Shown here piece by piece: positions 22,382-30,108 of a stretch of DNA of 30,183 nucleotides. Positions within the stretch are counted from its first letter, which is position 1. The number at the start of each line of letters is the position of its first letter. This DNA is from DASYVD01 sp036000545 (GTDB lineage: Bacteria; Actinomycetota; UBA4738; CALAEC01). A model generated the notes under the pieces. That model ran no database searches and was not told where the DNA came from. It saw nothing but the letters and a program-made list of their open reading frames with translations. The stretch is taken from positions 1 to 30,183 of the forward strand of contig DASYVD010000125.1 of NCBI GenBank assembly GCA_036000545.1, given 5' to 3'. The translations under genes were made by a program, and so were the position numbers.

Positions 22382-23614
22382 ATGTCGAGTTATCTGCTCG
22401 GCCTCGCGTGCCGGGAGTGCGGGGCGGCGTACCCCGCCGAGGCCCGGTCGATCTGCGACGAGTGCTTCGGGCCCCTGGAGGCCACCTACGACCTCGAGCG
22501 GCTCCGATCCGAGGTGACCCGGGAGACCATCGAGGGGGGGCCGGCCAGCCTGTGGCGGTACCAGCCGCTCCTGCCAGCCACCCGGGATCCGTGGGTGGAC
22601 CTCGGTGACGGGTTCACCCCGCTGCGGCGCGCGGAGCGGCTTGGGGCCGAGTTCGGCCTTCCCAAACTGTACCTCAAGGACGAGACCCGCAACCCTACCC
22701 ACTCCTTCAAGGACCGGGTGGTGTCGGTGGCCCTGGCGCGGGCCCGGGAGCTCGGGTTCGACACCGTGGGGTGCGCCTCCACCGGGAACCTGGCCAACGC
22801 CGTGGCGGCGCACGCCGCTGCGGCGGGACTGCGGGCGGTGATCCTGGTCCCGGCAGGGCTGGAAGCCGGGAAGATCGCCTCCACCGCGGTGTACGGCGCT
22901 GCCCTCATCGAGGTGGACGGCACCTACGACGACGCCAACCGCCTCTCGGGCGAGGCCGCCGACGAGTTCGGGTGGGCCTTCGTCAACGTGAGCCTCCGCC
23001 CGTACTACGTGGAGGGCTCCAAGACGATCGCGTTCGAGACGGCGGAGCAGCTCGGGTGGCGGGCCCCCGACCATGTGGTGGTTCCGGTGGCATCCGGGGC
23101 GCTCCTCACCCGCGTCGGGAAAGGGTTCCGGGACCTGCACGAGGCTGGGTTGCTCGAGGAGGAACCCAACGTGCGGGTATCCGGTGCCCAGGCCGCCGGC
23201 TGTGGGCCGGTAGCGGAGGCGTTCGAGCGGGGCACCGAGGAGATCCGCCCCGTTCGCTACCCCGACACCATCGCCAAGTCGCTCGCCATCGGGGATCCGG
23301 CGGACGGGGTGTACGCCCTGCGGGAGGTGCGGTCCTCCAGCGGGGCCGTGGCCGCCGTATCCGACGAGGAGATCGTGGAGGCAGTGGGGCTGCTGGCCCG
23401 GACGGAAGGGCTGTTCACGGAAACCGCCGGCGGGGTCACCGTGGCCACGCTGTCGCGCCTCGCGGTCGCGGGGGTGATCCGGCCCGACGAGACCGTGGTG
23501 GCCTACATCACGGGCATGGGACTGAAGACCCTCGAGGCGTTCGGCGAGCGGTTCCGGCCGGCGCGGACGATCTCCCCCAAGCTCGAAGCGCTGGCGGAGG
23601 CCCTGCCATGGTGA
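22382..23614 (+). CDS. thrC: Threonine synthase-like PLP enzyme under SAM riboswitch control
   Basis: 410 residues from ATG 22382, with GGAGGAGG upstream. The N-terminus has a four-Cys ribbon (C10, C13, C25, C28). The PLP lysine is Lys110 in NPTHSFKDRVVS; ASTGNLANAVAAHAA is the phosphate-binding loop, VASGALLTRVGKGF lies mid-protein, and TETAGGVTVATL follows. By family it should convert O-phosphohomoserine to threonine. However, a SAM-I riboswitch upstream and a CysO-like sulfur carrier overlapping downstream suggest a methionine or homocysteine role. The fold is certain; the reaction is open. Confidence 0.88.
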   Translation: MSSYLLGLACRECGAAYPAEARSICDECFGPLEATYDLERLRSEVTRETIEGGPASLWRYQPLLPATRDPWVDLGDGFTPLRRAERLGAEFGLPKLYLKDETRNPTHSFKDRVVSVALARARELGFDTVGCASTGNLANAVAAHAAAAGLRAVILVPAGLEAGKIASTAVYGAALIEVDGTYDDANRLSGEAADEFGWAFVNVSLRPYYVEGSKTIAFETAEQLGWRAPDHVVVPVASGALLTRVGKGFRDLHEAGLLEEEPNVRVSGAQAAGCGPVAEAFERGTEEIRPVRYPDTIAKSLAIGDPADGVYALREVRSSSGAVAAVSDEEIVEAVGLLARTEGLFTETAGGVTVATLSRLAVAGVIRPDETVVAYITGMGLKTLEAFGERFRPARTISPKLEALAEALPW

Positions 23615-23883
23615 CGGTGAGGCTGCACTCGGCGATGCGCAACCTGGTCGGCGGCTCGCCACGGGTTGAGGTCCAAGGCGCAACGGTGCGGGAGGCCTTG
23701 GAGCACCTTGCGGGCCGTCATGAGGACCTGGCCCGGCGGCTTTTCGACCGGGACGGCGGGATCCGCCGGTTCGTGAACGTCTTCGTGGAGGATGAGGACA
23801 TCCGCCATCGCGACGGTCTGGACACCGAGGTGGAGGACGGTCAGACCATCTCGGTGCTCCCCGCGGTGGCCGGCGGCGGCTGA
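23608..23883 (+). CDS. CysO-like ubiquitin-fold sulfur carrier protein
   Basis: 91 residues from ATG 23608, overlapping the thrC-like stop by 7 nt. A ThiS/MoaD fold with strong resemblance to mycobacterial CysO: IRRFVNVFVEDEDIR, then a Gly-Leu turn, and DGQTISVLPAVAGG near the end. Such proteins carry sulfur as a C-terminal Gly-Gly thiocarboxylate. Here the protein ends in GGG, one residue beyond the usual GG, so trimming by a JAMM-type protease may be needed. In mycobacteria cysO is beside cysM. Here its partner is a ThrC-like enzyme, which is the interesting difference. Confidence 0.9.
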   Translation: MVTVRLHSAMRNLVGGSPRVEVQGATVREALEHLAGRHEDLARRLFDRDGGIRRFVNVFVEDEDIRHRDGLDTEVEDGQTISVLPAVAGGG

Positions 23884-23906
23884 CCCCCGTTCGGGTCGCT
23901 CCTGGC

Positions 23907-23928
23907 CGCGGGTTCACCCTGGCCCGCG
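23907..23928. terminator. Possible bidirectional terminator between convergent operons
   Basis: CGCGGG (23907-23912) and CCCGCG (23923-23928) could form a 6-bp stem with a 10-nt loop between the cysO-like gene and the convergent trpA end. No T-run is present, so support is weak. Confidence 0.3.
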
Positions 23929-23967
23929 CGTAGGCAGTCCTGCGGAGCACCTCCCCCGGCCGTGGGA

Positions 23968-24693
23968 TCAAGCGCGCCCGGCCGGCGCGGCCGCCCGGTC
24001 GACCGCGTCCCGCAAGGTGGCCACGAACCGTCGAAGGCCCTCCCGTCCCGACTCGACGGCCACCTCGATGGCCCGGCTCCCGACCACCACCCCGTCGGCC
24101 AGGGCTGCCGCCTGAGCGGCCTGCTCGGCGGTGGAGATGCCGAAGCCAACAAAGAGCGGCATGTCCGTGACCGTTCGAGCTCGCTCCACGAGCGGCGCGA
24201 GCTGAGGCGAGAGCTCCTGGCGGGGGCCCGTAGTGCCCGTCAGGGAGACCAGGTAGAGCCACCCGTCCGTCCGCTCGCCGGCCGACCGGATGCGCTCGGT
24301 GGGCGTGGTGGGCGCGACGAGCTGTACGCGGCGGAGCTCCGGATGCGCCTCGACGGGGAGGTCCGCCACGATCAGGGCGGAAGCCCCCGCCGCCCGGGCG
24401 TCCACGGCGAACCGGGCGTACCCGTACGCCTCCAGGAGGGCGGCGTAGGTCATCGGCACCAGAGGGACCTGACCCACCCGGGCCCGCACCTCTCCCAGGC
24501 ACTCCAGACACGCCCGGGTGCGCATCCCCCGAGCCAGGGCACGCTCGGCCGCCCGGCGGATCACCGGGCCATCGGCCAGGGGGTCGGAGAAGGGGAACCC
24601 GATCTCGAGGAGATCGGCGCCCCCGGCCACTGCTGCGGCGGCGAGGTCCGGGGTCTCCAGTCCCGCCATCAGGTAGATGGCCAGCCGCTTCAC
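23968..24693 (-). CDS. trpA: Tryptophan synthase alpha chain
   Basis: 241 residues from GTG 24693, overlapping the trpB stop by 4 nt. The TIM-barrel subunit cleaves indole-3-glycerol phosphate to indole. Catalytic Glu30 (LLEIGFPFSDP) and Asp41 (LADGP) show the normal 11-residue spacing, and the phosphate loops FVGFGIST and GVVVGSRAIE are present. The N-terminus is shorter than in enteric TrpA, starting directly at the first strand (RLAIYLMAG). It is the last gene of the trp operon. Confidence 0.95.
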   Translation of the reverse strand: MKRLAIYLMAGLETPDLAAAAVAGGADLLEIGFPFSDPLADGPVIRRAAERALARGMRTRACLECLGEVRARVGQVPLVPMTYAALLEAYGYARFAVDARAAGASALIVADLPVEAHPELRRVQLVAPTTPTERIRSAGERTDGWLYLVSLTGTTGPRQELSPQLAPLVERARTVTDMPLFVGFGISTAEQAAQAAALADGVVVGSRAIEVAVESGREGLRRFVATLRDAVDRAAAPAGRA

Positions 24694-25832
24694 CGGGACA
24701 GCACCACCTCGAGATCCTTGTCACCACGCCCCGAGAGGCCCACGAGCACGAGCTCCTCGTCCAGGTCGAGGGCCCTTGCCACGGCGTGCGCCGGCTCCAA
24801 GGCGGGGAGGATCCCCTCTCGGCGGGCCAAGAGGTGGAACGCCTCCAGGGCCTGCTCGTCGGTGGCCCGGACGTACTCGGCCCGGCCGATCTCCCGGAGG
24901 AAGGCGTGCTCAGGCCCCACTCCCGGGTAGTCCAGTCCGGCCGAGACCGAGTGGGTGTCCAGGATCTGCCCGTCCTCGTCGGCCAGGACGAACGACCGGG
25001 ATCCGTGGAGGACGCCGGGCCGGCCGACCCCGAGGCTCGCCGCCCCCGCCGACTCCACCCCGACCAGGCGGACGCCGGGGTCGTCCAGGAACCCGGCGAA
25101 GAGACCAATGGCGTTGGAGCCTCCACCGACGCACGCCACCACGGCGTCGGGCAATCTTCCCTCCTCTTCGAGGATCTGGGCCCGGGCTTCCCGGCCGATG
25201 ACGGCCTGGAGCTCTCGGACGATCTCGGGGTAGGGGTGGGGCCCCACGCAGGAGCCCAGAAGGTAGTGGGTGGTGTCGACGCCCGCGATCCAGTCCCGGA
25301 TGGCCTCGGAGATGGCCTCCTTGAGCGTGCAAGAGCCGAGGTCCACCGGGCGGACCTCCGCCCCGAGCAGCCGCATGCGCTCCACGTTTGGCCGCTGGCG
25401 GCGCACGTCCTCGGTCCCCATGTACACCACGCACTCCAGCCCGAACCGGGCGCATACCGTGGCCACCGCGACCCCATGCTGGCCCGCCCCGGTCTCCGCC
25501 ACGATGCGACGCTTGCCGAGCTCCCTGGCCAGGAGGGCCTGCCCCAGCGCATTATTGATCTTGTGGGCGCCGGTGTGGCAGAGGTCCTCGCGCTTGAGGT
25601 AGATCCGGCGGCCGGGCGCCAGCCGCTCCGCCAGGTAGAGCGAGGTGGGCCTGCCGGCGTACGTGCGGCCCAGCCGGTCCAGCTCCAAGCGGAAGCCCGC
25701 ATCGTCCCGCAGGCGCCGCCATCCCCGCTCCAGCTCGTCCAGGGCGGGGACCAGCGTCTCCGGCACGTAGCGCCCGCCGAAAGCCCCGTACCACCCGGGG
25801 GCGTCGGCGACGATCCTCTTCGGCGTGGTCAT
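24690..25832 (-). CDS. trpB: Tryptophan synthase beta chain
   Basis: 380 residues from ATG 25832, overlapping the trpCF stop by 4 nt. The PLP-binding Lys91 is in HTGAHKINNALGQ. The phosphate loop GGGSNAIG, the early motif GAFGGRYVPETL and EEGRLPDAVVACVGG are all normal for TrpB1. It condenses indole with serine to give tryptophan and works in a complex with TrpA. Confidence 0.96.
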   Translation of the reverse strand: MTTPKRIVADAPGWYGAFGGRYVPETLVPALDELERGWRRLRDDAGFRLELDRLGRTYAGRPTSLYLAERLAPGRRIYLKREDLCHTGAHKINNALGQALLARELGKRRIVAETGAGQHGVAVATVCARFGLECVVYMGTEDVRRQRPNVERMRLLGAEVRPVDLGSCTLKEAISEAIRDWIAGVDTTHYLLGSCVGPHPYPEIVRELQAVIGREARAQILEEEGRLPDAVVACVGGGSNAIGLFAGFLDDPGVRLVGVESAGAASLGVGRPGVLHGSRSFVLADEDGQILDTHSVSAGLDYPGVGPEHAFLREIGRAEYVRATDEQALEAFHLLARREGILPALEPAHAVARALDLDEELVLVGLSGRGDKDLEVVLSR

Positions 25833-27016
25833 CGGGCCACAGCCTCAGCGAGGGAGAGGCTCCGGGCCGCTCGGACGAACGCCCGCACCCGGCCGGGATC
25901 CTTGATCCCTGGCGCCGCCTCCAGGCCTCGGGAGGCGTCCACGCCCCACGGCCTCACTGTCTCCACGGCCCGGCCCACGTTCTCGGGGCCCAGGCCTCCC
26001 GCCAGCACGACCCGTTCCCGGGCGGCGGCGACCCGGGCGCGGGCCAAGTGATCCGGGTCTTCCCCTCGCCACGGGAGGTCCAGGACCCTGGCCACCGGCC
26101 GGCCCCCGCGCAGGAGCAGAGCATCGCGGCCGCGATGACCCTCCTCCTCCGCGTAGAGCTGGACCAGGTCGGTTCCAACGTCCTCGGCGCGGCCCACGCA
26201 GACCGCCACCGACAGCATCGTGTGGGGGACCGCCAAGGGCTCCGCCACCCGTCGGGGGCTCTCCGCCAGGATGAACCCGGCCAGGTCGGCTCCGGCCTCC
26301 TCGGTGACTGCCACGTCCTCTTCCCGCGTCAGGCCGCACACCTTCACCAGCGGCCGGGCCACCAGATCGGCGAGTTTGGCCGCCGGATCGGGGGCTCGCA
26401 TGAGGGCCGATCCCACCAGGACCGCGTCGGCCCCGGCCAGCTCGGCCACAGCGGCCTGGGCCCGGCTCTCGATCCCGCTCTCGGCCACCACCGCCCGGTC
26501 CCTAGGCGCCCGGGCAACGAGTTTGAGCTGGGCATCACGGTCCATGCGGAACGTCCCGAGGTCCCGGGCGTTGATGCCGATCGGATCGGCGCCGAGGGCG
26601 ACAGCCCGCTCCAGCTCCCGGTGGTCGTGGGCCTCCACCAGGGCGTCCATCCCCAGGGCTCGTGCCTGGGCCTGGAGCCGTGCAACCCGAGCATCGTCCA
26701 GGTCCCCCAGGATCAGGAGCACCGCGTCCGCACCTGCAGCGGCCAGTTCCTCGATCTCTCCTTCCACCCGGAAGAACCCCTTGGCCAGGAGGGGCAGGGA
26801 AGCAGCCCCGCGGGCGGCCCGGAGGTCCTCGAGGCTGCCCCCGAACCGCCCGTCCACCAGGATGGACACCGCCGCGGCGCCGGCGTGCTGGAAGGCCGCC
26901 GCCAGGACCGCCGCGTCGGCGTCCGGGCGGAGGTCTCCAGCCGAGGGGGAGTGCCGTTTGACCTCCGCGATGGCCCGGAATCCCGGCCGGGCGAGCGCGT
27001 GCCGCAGGCGGCTCAC
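25829..27016 (-). CDS. trpCF: Bifunctional indole-3-glycerol phosphate synthase / phosphoribosylanthranilate isomerase
   Basis: 395 residues from GTG 27016. The N-terminal domain (to about 220) is IGPS: IAEVKRHSPSAGDL, LLAKGFF with the catalytic Lys, EAHDHRELERA, GINARDL and VVAESGI. The C-terminal domain is PRAI: VKVCGLTREED with the catalytic Cys, then GFILAESPRR, GGLGPENV and GVDASRGLEAAPGIKD. Both steps between phosphoribosyl-anthranilate and indole-glycerol phosphate are thus on one chain. Such a fusion is standard in enterics but not usual for Actinomycetota, many of which use PriA instead of TrpF. The start overlaps the trpD stop by 4 nt. Confidence 0.94.
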   Translation of the reverse strand: MSRLRHALARPGFRAIAEVKRHSPSAGDLRPDADAAVLAAAFQHAGAAAVSILVDGRFGGSLEDLRAARGAASLPLLAKGFFRVEGEIEELAAAGADAVLLILGDLDDARVARLQAQARALGMDALVEAHDHRELERAVALGADPIGINARDLGTFRMDRDAQLKLVARAPRDRAVVAESGIESRAQAAVAELAGADAVLVGSALMRAPDPAAKLADLVARPLVKVCGLTREEDVAVTEEAGADLAGFILAESPRRVAEPLAVPHTMLSVAVCVGRAEDVGTDLVQLYAEEEGHRGRDALLLRGGRPVARVLDLPWRGEDPDHLARARVAAARERVVLAGGLGPENVGRAVETVRPWGVDASRGLEAAPGIKDPGRVRAFVRAARSLSLAEAVAR

Positions 27017-28056
27017 GACGCAGGCACCGCCTCGGCCTGCGCCGACTCCGACCGCGAGTAGGCCACAAGGGCGTCAAGCCGCTCGCCAGCTGCCCCCGAC
27101 TCCACCGTCTGTGCGGCCAAGGCGAAGCCCTCGGCCAGGTCCAGGGCCAGGCCTGCAACCATCAGAGCTCCGGCGGTGTTCAGGAGCACCGCGTCCCGCT
27201 TCGGCCCTCGGGCCCCGCCGAAGATCGCCCGGATTTCCGCGGCGTTCTCTTGGGGGGTCCCACCACCCAGGTCCTCCGGCCGACACCGGGAGACGCCCAG
27301 GTCGAGGGAGTCGACCTCGCCGGGCCGGACCTCGCCGTCCGCCACCTCATAGGCCAGGTTCGGTCCCGCCGGCGACAGCTCGTCGATCCCCCCGGCGCCG
27401 TGGACCACCAGGGCCCGGCGGGCGCCGAGCAGGGCCATGGCCTCGGCCACGATGGGCACCAGGTCCGCCGCGTACACCCCCACGAGCTGGGCGGTGGCGC
27501 CGGCCGGGTTGGTCAGCGGGCCGAGGACGTTGAACACGGTCCGGGTGGCCAGCTCCTTGCGGACCGGGGCGGCGTGGCGCATCGCCGGGTGGTGGGCCGG
27601 GGCGAACATGAACCCGAACCCCAGCTGGTCGATCGACCGGGCGATGGCGTCGGGCCTCAGGTCGATACGGAACCCCAGGGCCTCGAGCACGTCCGCCGAG
27701 CCGCAGGAGGACGACACGGCGCGGTTCCCGTGCTTGGCGACCCTCGCGCCCACCGCCGCGGCCACCAGCGCCGCGGCGGTGGAGAGGTTGAGGGTGCCGG
27801 CCCCGTCGCCCCCGGTCCCGGCGGTGTCCACCAGCCCGTCCCGGGAGGGGCGAACCGGCAGGACGTGGTCTCGCATGGCCTGGGCGCAGCCGGCGATCTC
27901 CTCCACGGTCTCGCCCTTTATCCGCAAGGCCACCAGGAACCCCGCCACCTGCGCCGGGGGCACGTCCCCCCGCATGATCGCGTCCATGGCTTCCCGCGCC
28001 TCCATCCGAGACAGGTCGCGGTGCTCGAGCAGCTTCGTGAGGTGCTCGCCGAACAT
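27013..28056 (-). CDS. trpD: Anthranilate phosphoribosyltransferase
   Basis: 347 residues from ATG 28056, with AAAGGAGG upstream. The open frame extends far past this start, but that part is antisense-like to trpG. The PRPP-binding loop GTGGDGAGTLNLST, the helix KHGNRAVSSSCGSADVLEAL, HHPAMRHAAPVRKELATRT and NPLGPL-like VLGPLTNPA are all present. It joins PRPP to anthranilate. It lies 11 nt after trpG. Confidence 0.95.
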   Translation of the reverse strand: MFGEHLTKLLEHRDLSRMEAREAMDAIMRGDVPPAQVAGFLVALRIKGETVEEIAGCAQAMRDHVLPVRPSRDGLVDTAGTGGDGAGTLNLSTAAALVAAAVGARVAKHGNRAVSSSCGSADVLEALGFRIDLRPDAIARSIDQLGFGFMFAPAHHPAMRHAAPVRKELATRTVFNVLGPLTNPAGATAQLVGVYAADLVPIVAEAMALLGARRALVVHGAGGIDELSPAGPNLAYEVADGEVRPGEVDSLDLGVSRCRPEDLGGGTPQENAAEIRAIFGGARGPKRDAVLLNTAGALMVAGLALDLAEGFALAAQTVESGAAGERLDALVAYSRSESAQAEAVPAS

Positions 28057-28067
28057 GGCTCCTCCTT

Positions 28068-28631
28068 TCACCTGGACCCCTCCAGGAAGTTGCGGACGAT
28101 CTCGGTCCCGAGCGGGGTGAGCACCGACTCGGGGTGGAACTGGACGCCGTCCACCGGCAGCTCGCGGTGGCGAACGGCCATGACCTCTCCGTCCTCGCTG
28201 GTGGCGGAGACCTCCAGCGCGCCGGGGACCCGGGCCGCGGCGAGGGAGTGGTACCGGCCGCCCTCGAGCGGGCGGGGCAGCCCGAGGAAGATCCCCCGCC
28301 CGTCGTGGTCGATCAGGCTGGCTTTGCCGTGGACCACCCGGCGGGCTGGGCCGATCCGGCCGCCGAACGCCTCGACGATGGCCTGGTGGCCGAGGCATAC
28401 GCCGAGGGTGGGGACCCGCTGGCCGAGGCGGCGGACAATGTCCACGATGGACGCGGCATCCGCGGGGCGGCCGGGGCCGGGGGAGACCACCAAGTGGCTG
28501 GGGGCCAGGGCCTCGGCCGCCCCGGGGTCGATACGGTCGTTGCGGACCACCGACACCGGGCCGGCCAGGGCCTCCAGCAGGTGGGCCAGGTTGTACGTGA
28601 AGCTGTCGTAGTTGTCGACCAGGAGGATCAC
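28068..28631 (-). CDS. trpG: Anthranilate synthase glutamine amidotransferase subunit
   Basis: 187 residues from GTG 28631, overlapping the trpE stop by 4 nt. A class I glutamine amidotransferase: LLVDNYDSFTYNLAH at the N-terminus, the SPGPGRPADA oxyanion segment, the nucleophile Cys in GVCLGHQAI, and His/Glu in QFHPESVLT. It supplies ammonia to TrpE and may also serve aminodeoxychorismate synthase. Confidence 0.95.
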   Translation of the reverse strand: MILLVDNYDSFTYNLAHLLEALAGPVSVVRNDRIDPGAAEALAPSHLVVSPGPGRPADAASIVDIVRRLGQRVPTLGVCLGHQAIVEAFGGRIGPARRVVHGKASLIDHDGRGIFLGLPRPLEGGRYHSLAAARVPGALEVSATSEDGEVMAVRHRELPVDGVQFHPESVLTPLGTEIVRNFLEGSR

Positions 28632-29923
28632 TGGGCCTCCGCCTCCTCGATGGCCGCCTCGAGCGCTGCCAGCTTGCCCAGGCATTCCCGGTGCTCGGCG
28701 GCCGGGTCGGAGTCGGCCACGATCCCCGCACCCGCCTGGAGGTACGTCACCCCGCCCGCGACGACCATGGTCCGAATGGCGATGCAGGTGTCGAACGTGC
28801 CGTCGGGGAGCGCGTAACCGACCGCGCCGGCGTAGATTCCCCGGCGGTACCCCTCGATCTCCGAGATGAGCTGCATGGCTCGTACCTTCGGCGCGCCGCT
28901 CACCGTGCCGGCGGGGAAGCACGCCCGCAGGAGGTCGAACGGGCCCACCCGGGGCCGGAGCTCGCCGGAGACCTCGGACACCAGGTGGGTGACGTGCGAG
29001 TACCGCTCCGGCTCCAGGAACCGCTCCACGCGCACTGTCCCGGGCAGGCACACTCGGGAGAGGTCGTTCCGTCCCAGGTCCACCAGCATTACGTGCTCGG
29101 CGCGGTCCTTCTCGGAAGCCAGGAGCCGGTCGGCGTCCCCCTCCCCGCGAGGGATGGTGCCCGCGATGGGGTTCACGCTGGCCCGGGTGCCATCGAGGCG
29201 GACAAGCGTCTCCGGGGACGAGCCCACCAAGGCCAGGCCGTCGAGCTCGAGGAGGAACATGTACGGGGACGGGTTGACCCGGCGCAGGCTCCGGTAGAGG
29301 GCCACCGGGCTCAGGGACGTGGGCCGTTCCGCCCGCTGCGACAGCACGACCTGGTAGCAGTCGCCCGCTCGGATGTGTTCCTTGGCCCGCCGGACCCACC
29401 CCTCGTACGTTCGTCGCGAGGGGAAGCGGCGGAGGCGGGCTCCGCGCGACGGGGGAGCGCTGGGTGTGGGGGACGGCGGAAGGCCGTGGGGGCGGCCAAC
29501 CGTCTCGTGGAGATTGGCGAGGCGGCCGGCTATCTCATGGCGATCGGCGAGGCGCCCGGCCATCTCCTGCCGGTCCCCGGCGAGCACCTCGGCCACGCCG
29601 GCGGCGTGGTCGAAGCGCAGCAACCCCTCGACGGCGACGAAGGCGCTCTCCGGATGGGCGGGGCCCTCCGCCGGGAGGGGGACCGGCTCCAGGCGGACCA
29701 CGTGGTCGTAGGCGAGGTATCCCACGACGGCCGTTCCCGCGGCCACCAGGCGCTCGGCCTCCTCGAGCGGCACGACCCGCCGACCCCAGCCCACCAGGCT
29801 GTAGCGTCTCAGCCGACCGCGCTCGACCGACTCCATCAGGAAGCTCGGGCCCAGCCCGCGCAGCCCGAGGTAGGCCCCCAAAGGGGTGACCAGGTCCGTA
29901 TGGATAGCGGTGGTCGAGGCCAC
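28628..29923 (-). CDS. trpE: Anthranilate synthase component I
   Basis: 431 residues from GTG 29923. The chorismate-binding domain is complete: AGDCYQVVLSQRAE, PIAGTIPRGEGDADRLLASE, HVMLVDLGRNDLSRV, FPAGTVSGAPKVRAM, GAVGYALPDGTFDTCIAIRT and LQAGAGIVADSDP. The N-terminal domain is shorter than in enteric TrpE (about 500 residues in total). A 30-residue insert with three imperfect 10-residue repeats (residues 117-146) sits in the linker. First gene of the trp operon, preceded by a leader peptide and terminator. PabB is an alternative by fold, but the operon favours TrpE. Confidence 0.94.
   Translation of the reverse strand: MASTTAIHTDLVTPLGAYLGLRGLGPSFLMESVERGRLRRYSLVGWGRRVVPLEEAERLVAAGTAVVGYLAYDHVVRLEPVPLPAEGPAHPESAFVAVEGLLRFDHAAGVAEVLAGDRQEMAGRLADRHEIAGRLANLHETVGRPHGLPPSPTPSAPPSRGARLRRFPSRRTYEGWVRRAKEHIRAGDCYQVVLSQRAERPTSLSPVALYRSLRRVNPSPYMFLLELDGLALVGSSPETLVRLDGTRASVNPIAGTIPRGEGDADRLLASEKDRAEHVMLVDLGRNDLSRVCLPGTVRVERFLEPERYSHVTHLVSEVSGELRPRVGPFDLLRACFPAGTVSGAPKVRAMQLISEIEGYRRGIYAGAVGYALPDGTFDTCIAIRTMVVAGGVTYLQAGAGIVADSDPAAEHRECLGKLAALEAAIEEAEAQ
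29486..29575. repeat. In-frame tandem repeat, three 30-bp units, within trpE
   Basis: Three imperfect 30-bp units encode DRQEMAGRLA, DRHEIAGRLA and NLHETVGRPH in the linker between the TrpE N-terminal and catalytic domains. They keep the frame and avoid known active-site elements. Confidence 0.7.
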
Positions 29924-29937
29924 GGCGTCGCGCTCCT

Positions 29938-29971
29938 GGAAAAGGAAAAGACCTTCCGGGTCCGGAAGGTC
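29938..29971 (-). terminator. trp operon attenuator terminator
   Basis: On the minus strand, GACCTTCCGG, a 2-nt centre and CCGGAAGGTC form a near-perfect stem (29971-29950), followed at once by TTTTCCTTTTCC. It lies 15 nt before the trpE start, between the leader peptide and trpE. Confidence 0.9.
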
Positions 29972-30004
29972 TCGAGTGAGGTGGGTTGCTGTTCTTAGCT
30001 CACG

Positions 30005-30070
30005 TCACGCCACGCGCCCGCCCCACTCGAGGGGCCAGGCCCACCACCAGGTGCGGACGGGAGCGCGCAT
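30005..30070 (-). CDS. trpL: trp leader peptide
   Basis: A 21-codon ORF from ATG 30070 to TGA 30007-30005. It has Trp codons at positions 8, 9, 10, 12 and 16 (TWWWAW, then LEW). Five Trp in 21 residues directly upstream of a terminator and trpE is diagnostic for ribosome-mediated attenuation. Codons 14-18 (30031-30017) can form a 15-position helix with 29985-29971 (13 Watson-Crick pairs, one G-U, one mismatch) that runs into the base of the terminator stem, so it is the likely antiterminator. No Shine-Dalgarno sequence is present and the predicted +1 is only a few bases upstream. Confidence 0.88.
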   Translation of the reverse strand: MRAPVRTWWWAWPLEWGGRVA

Positions 30071-30079
30071 GCTGGCCCG

Positions 30080-30108
30080 AGGATAGGAAGCGAAGGCCCG
30101 CTCGTCAA
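30080..30108 (-). promoter_or_regulatory. trp operon promoter
   Basis: On the minus strand, TTGACG (30108-30103), a 17-nt spacer and TATCCT (30085-30080). Transcription should begin near 30073, about 3 nt before the trpL ATG, so the leader peptide would be translated from an almost leaderless mRNA. Confidence 0.7.

Noticed and set aside
21977..25702. Minus-strand frame of more than 1200 codons
   Set aside because: It runs antisense through the riboswitch, thrC-like and cysO-like genes and in another frame of trpB; no domain is visible.
29991..30000. GTTCTTAG in the trp leader as another copy of the GTTCTAAGAAC operator
   Set aside because: Only a partial match without dyad symmetry; likely chance.
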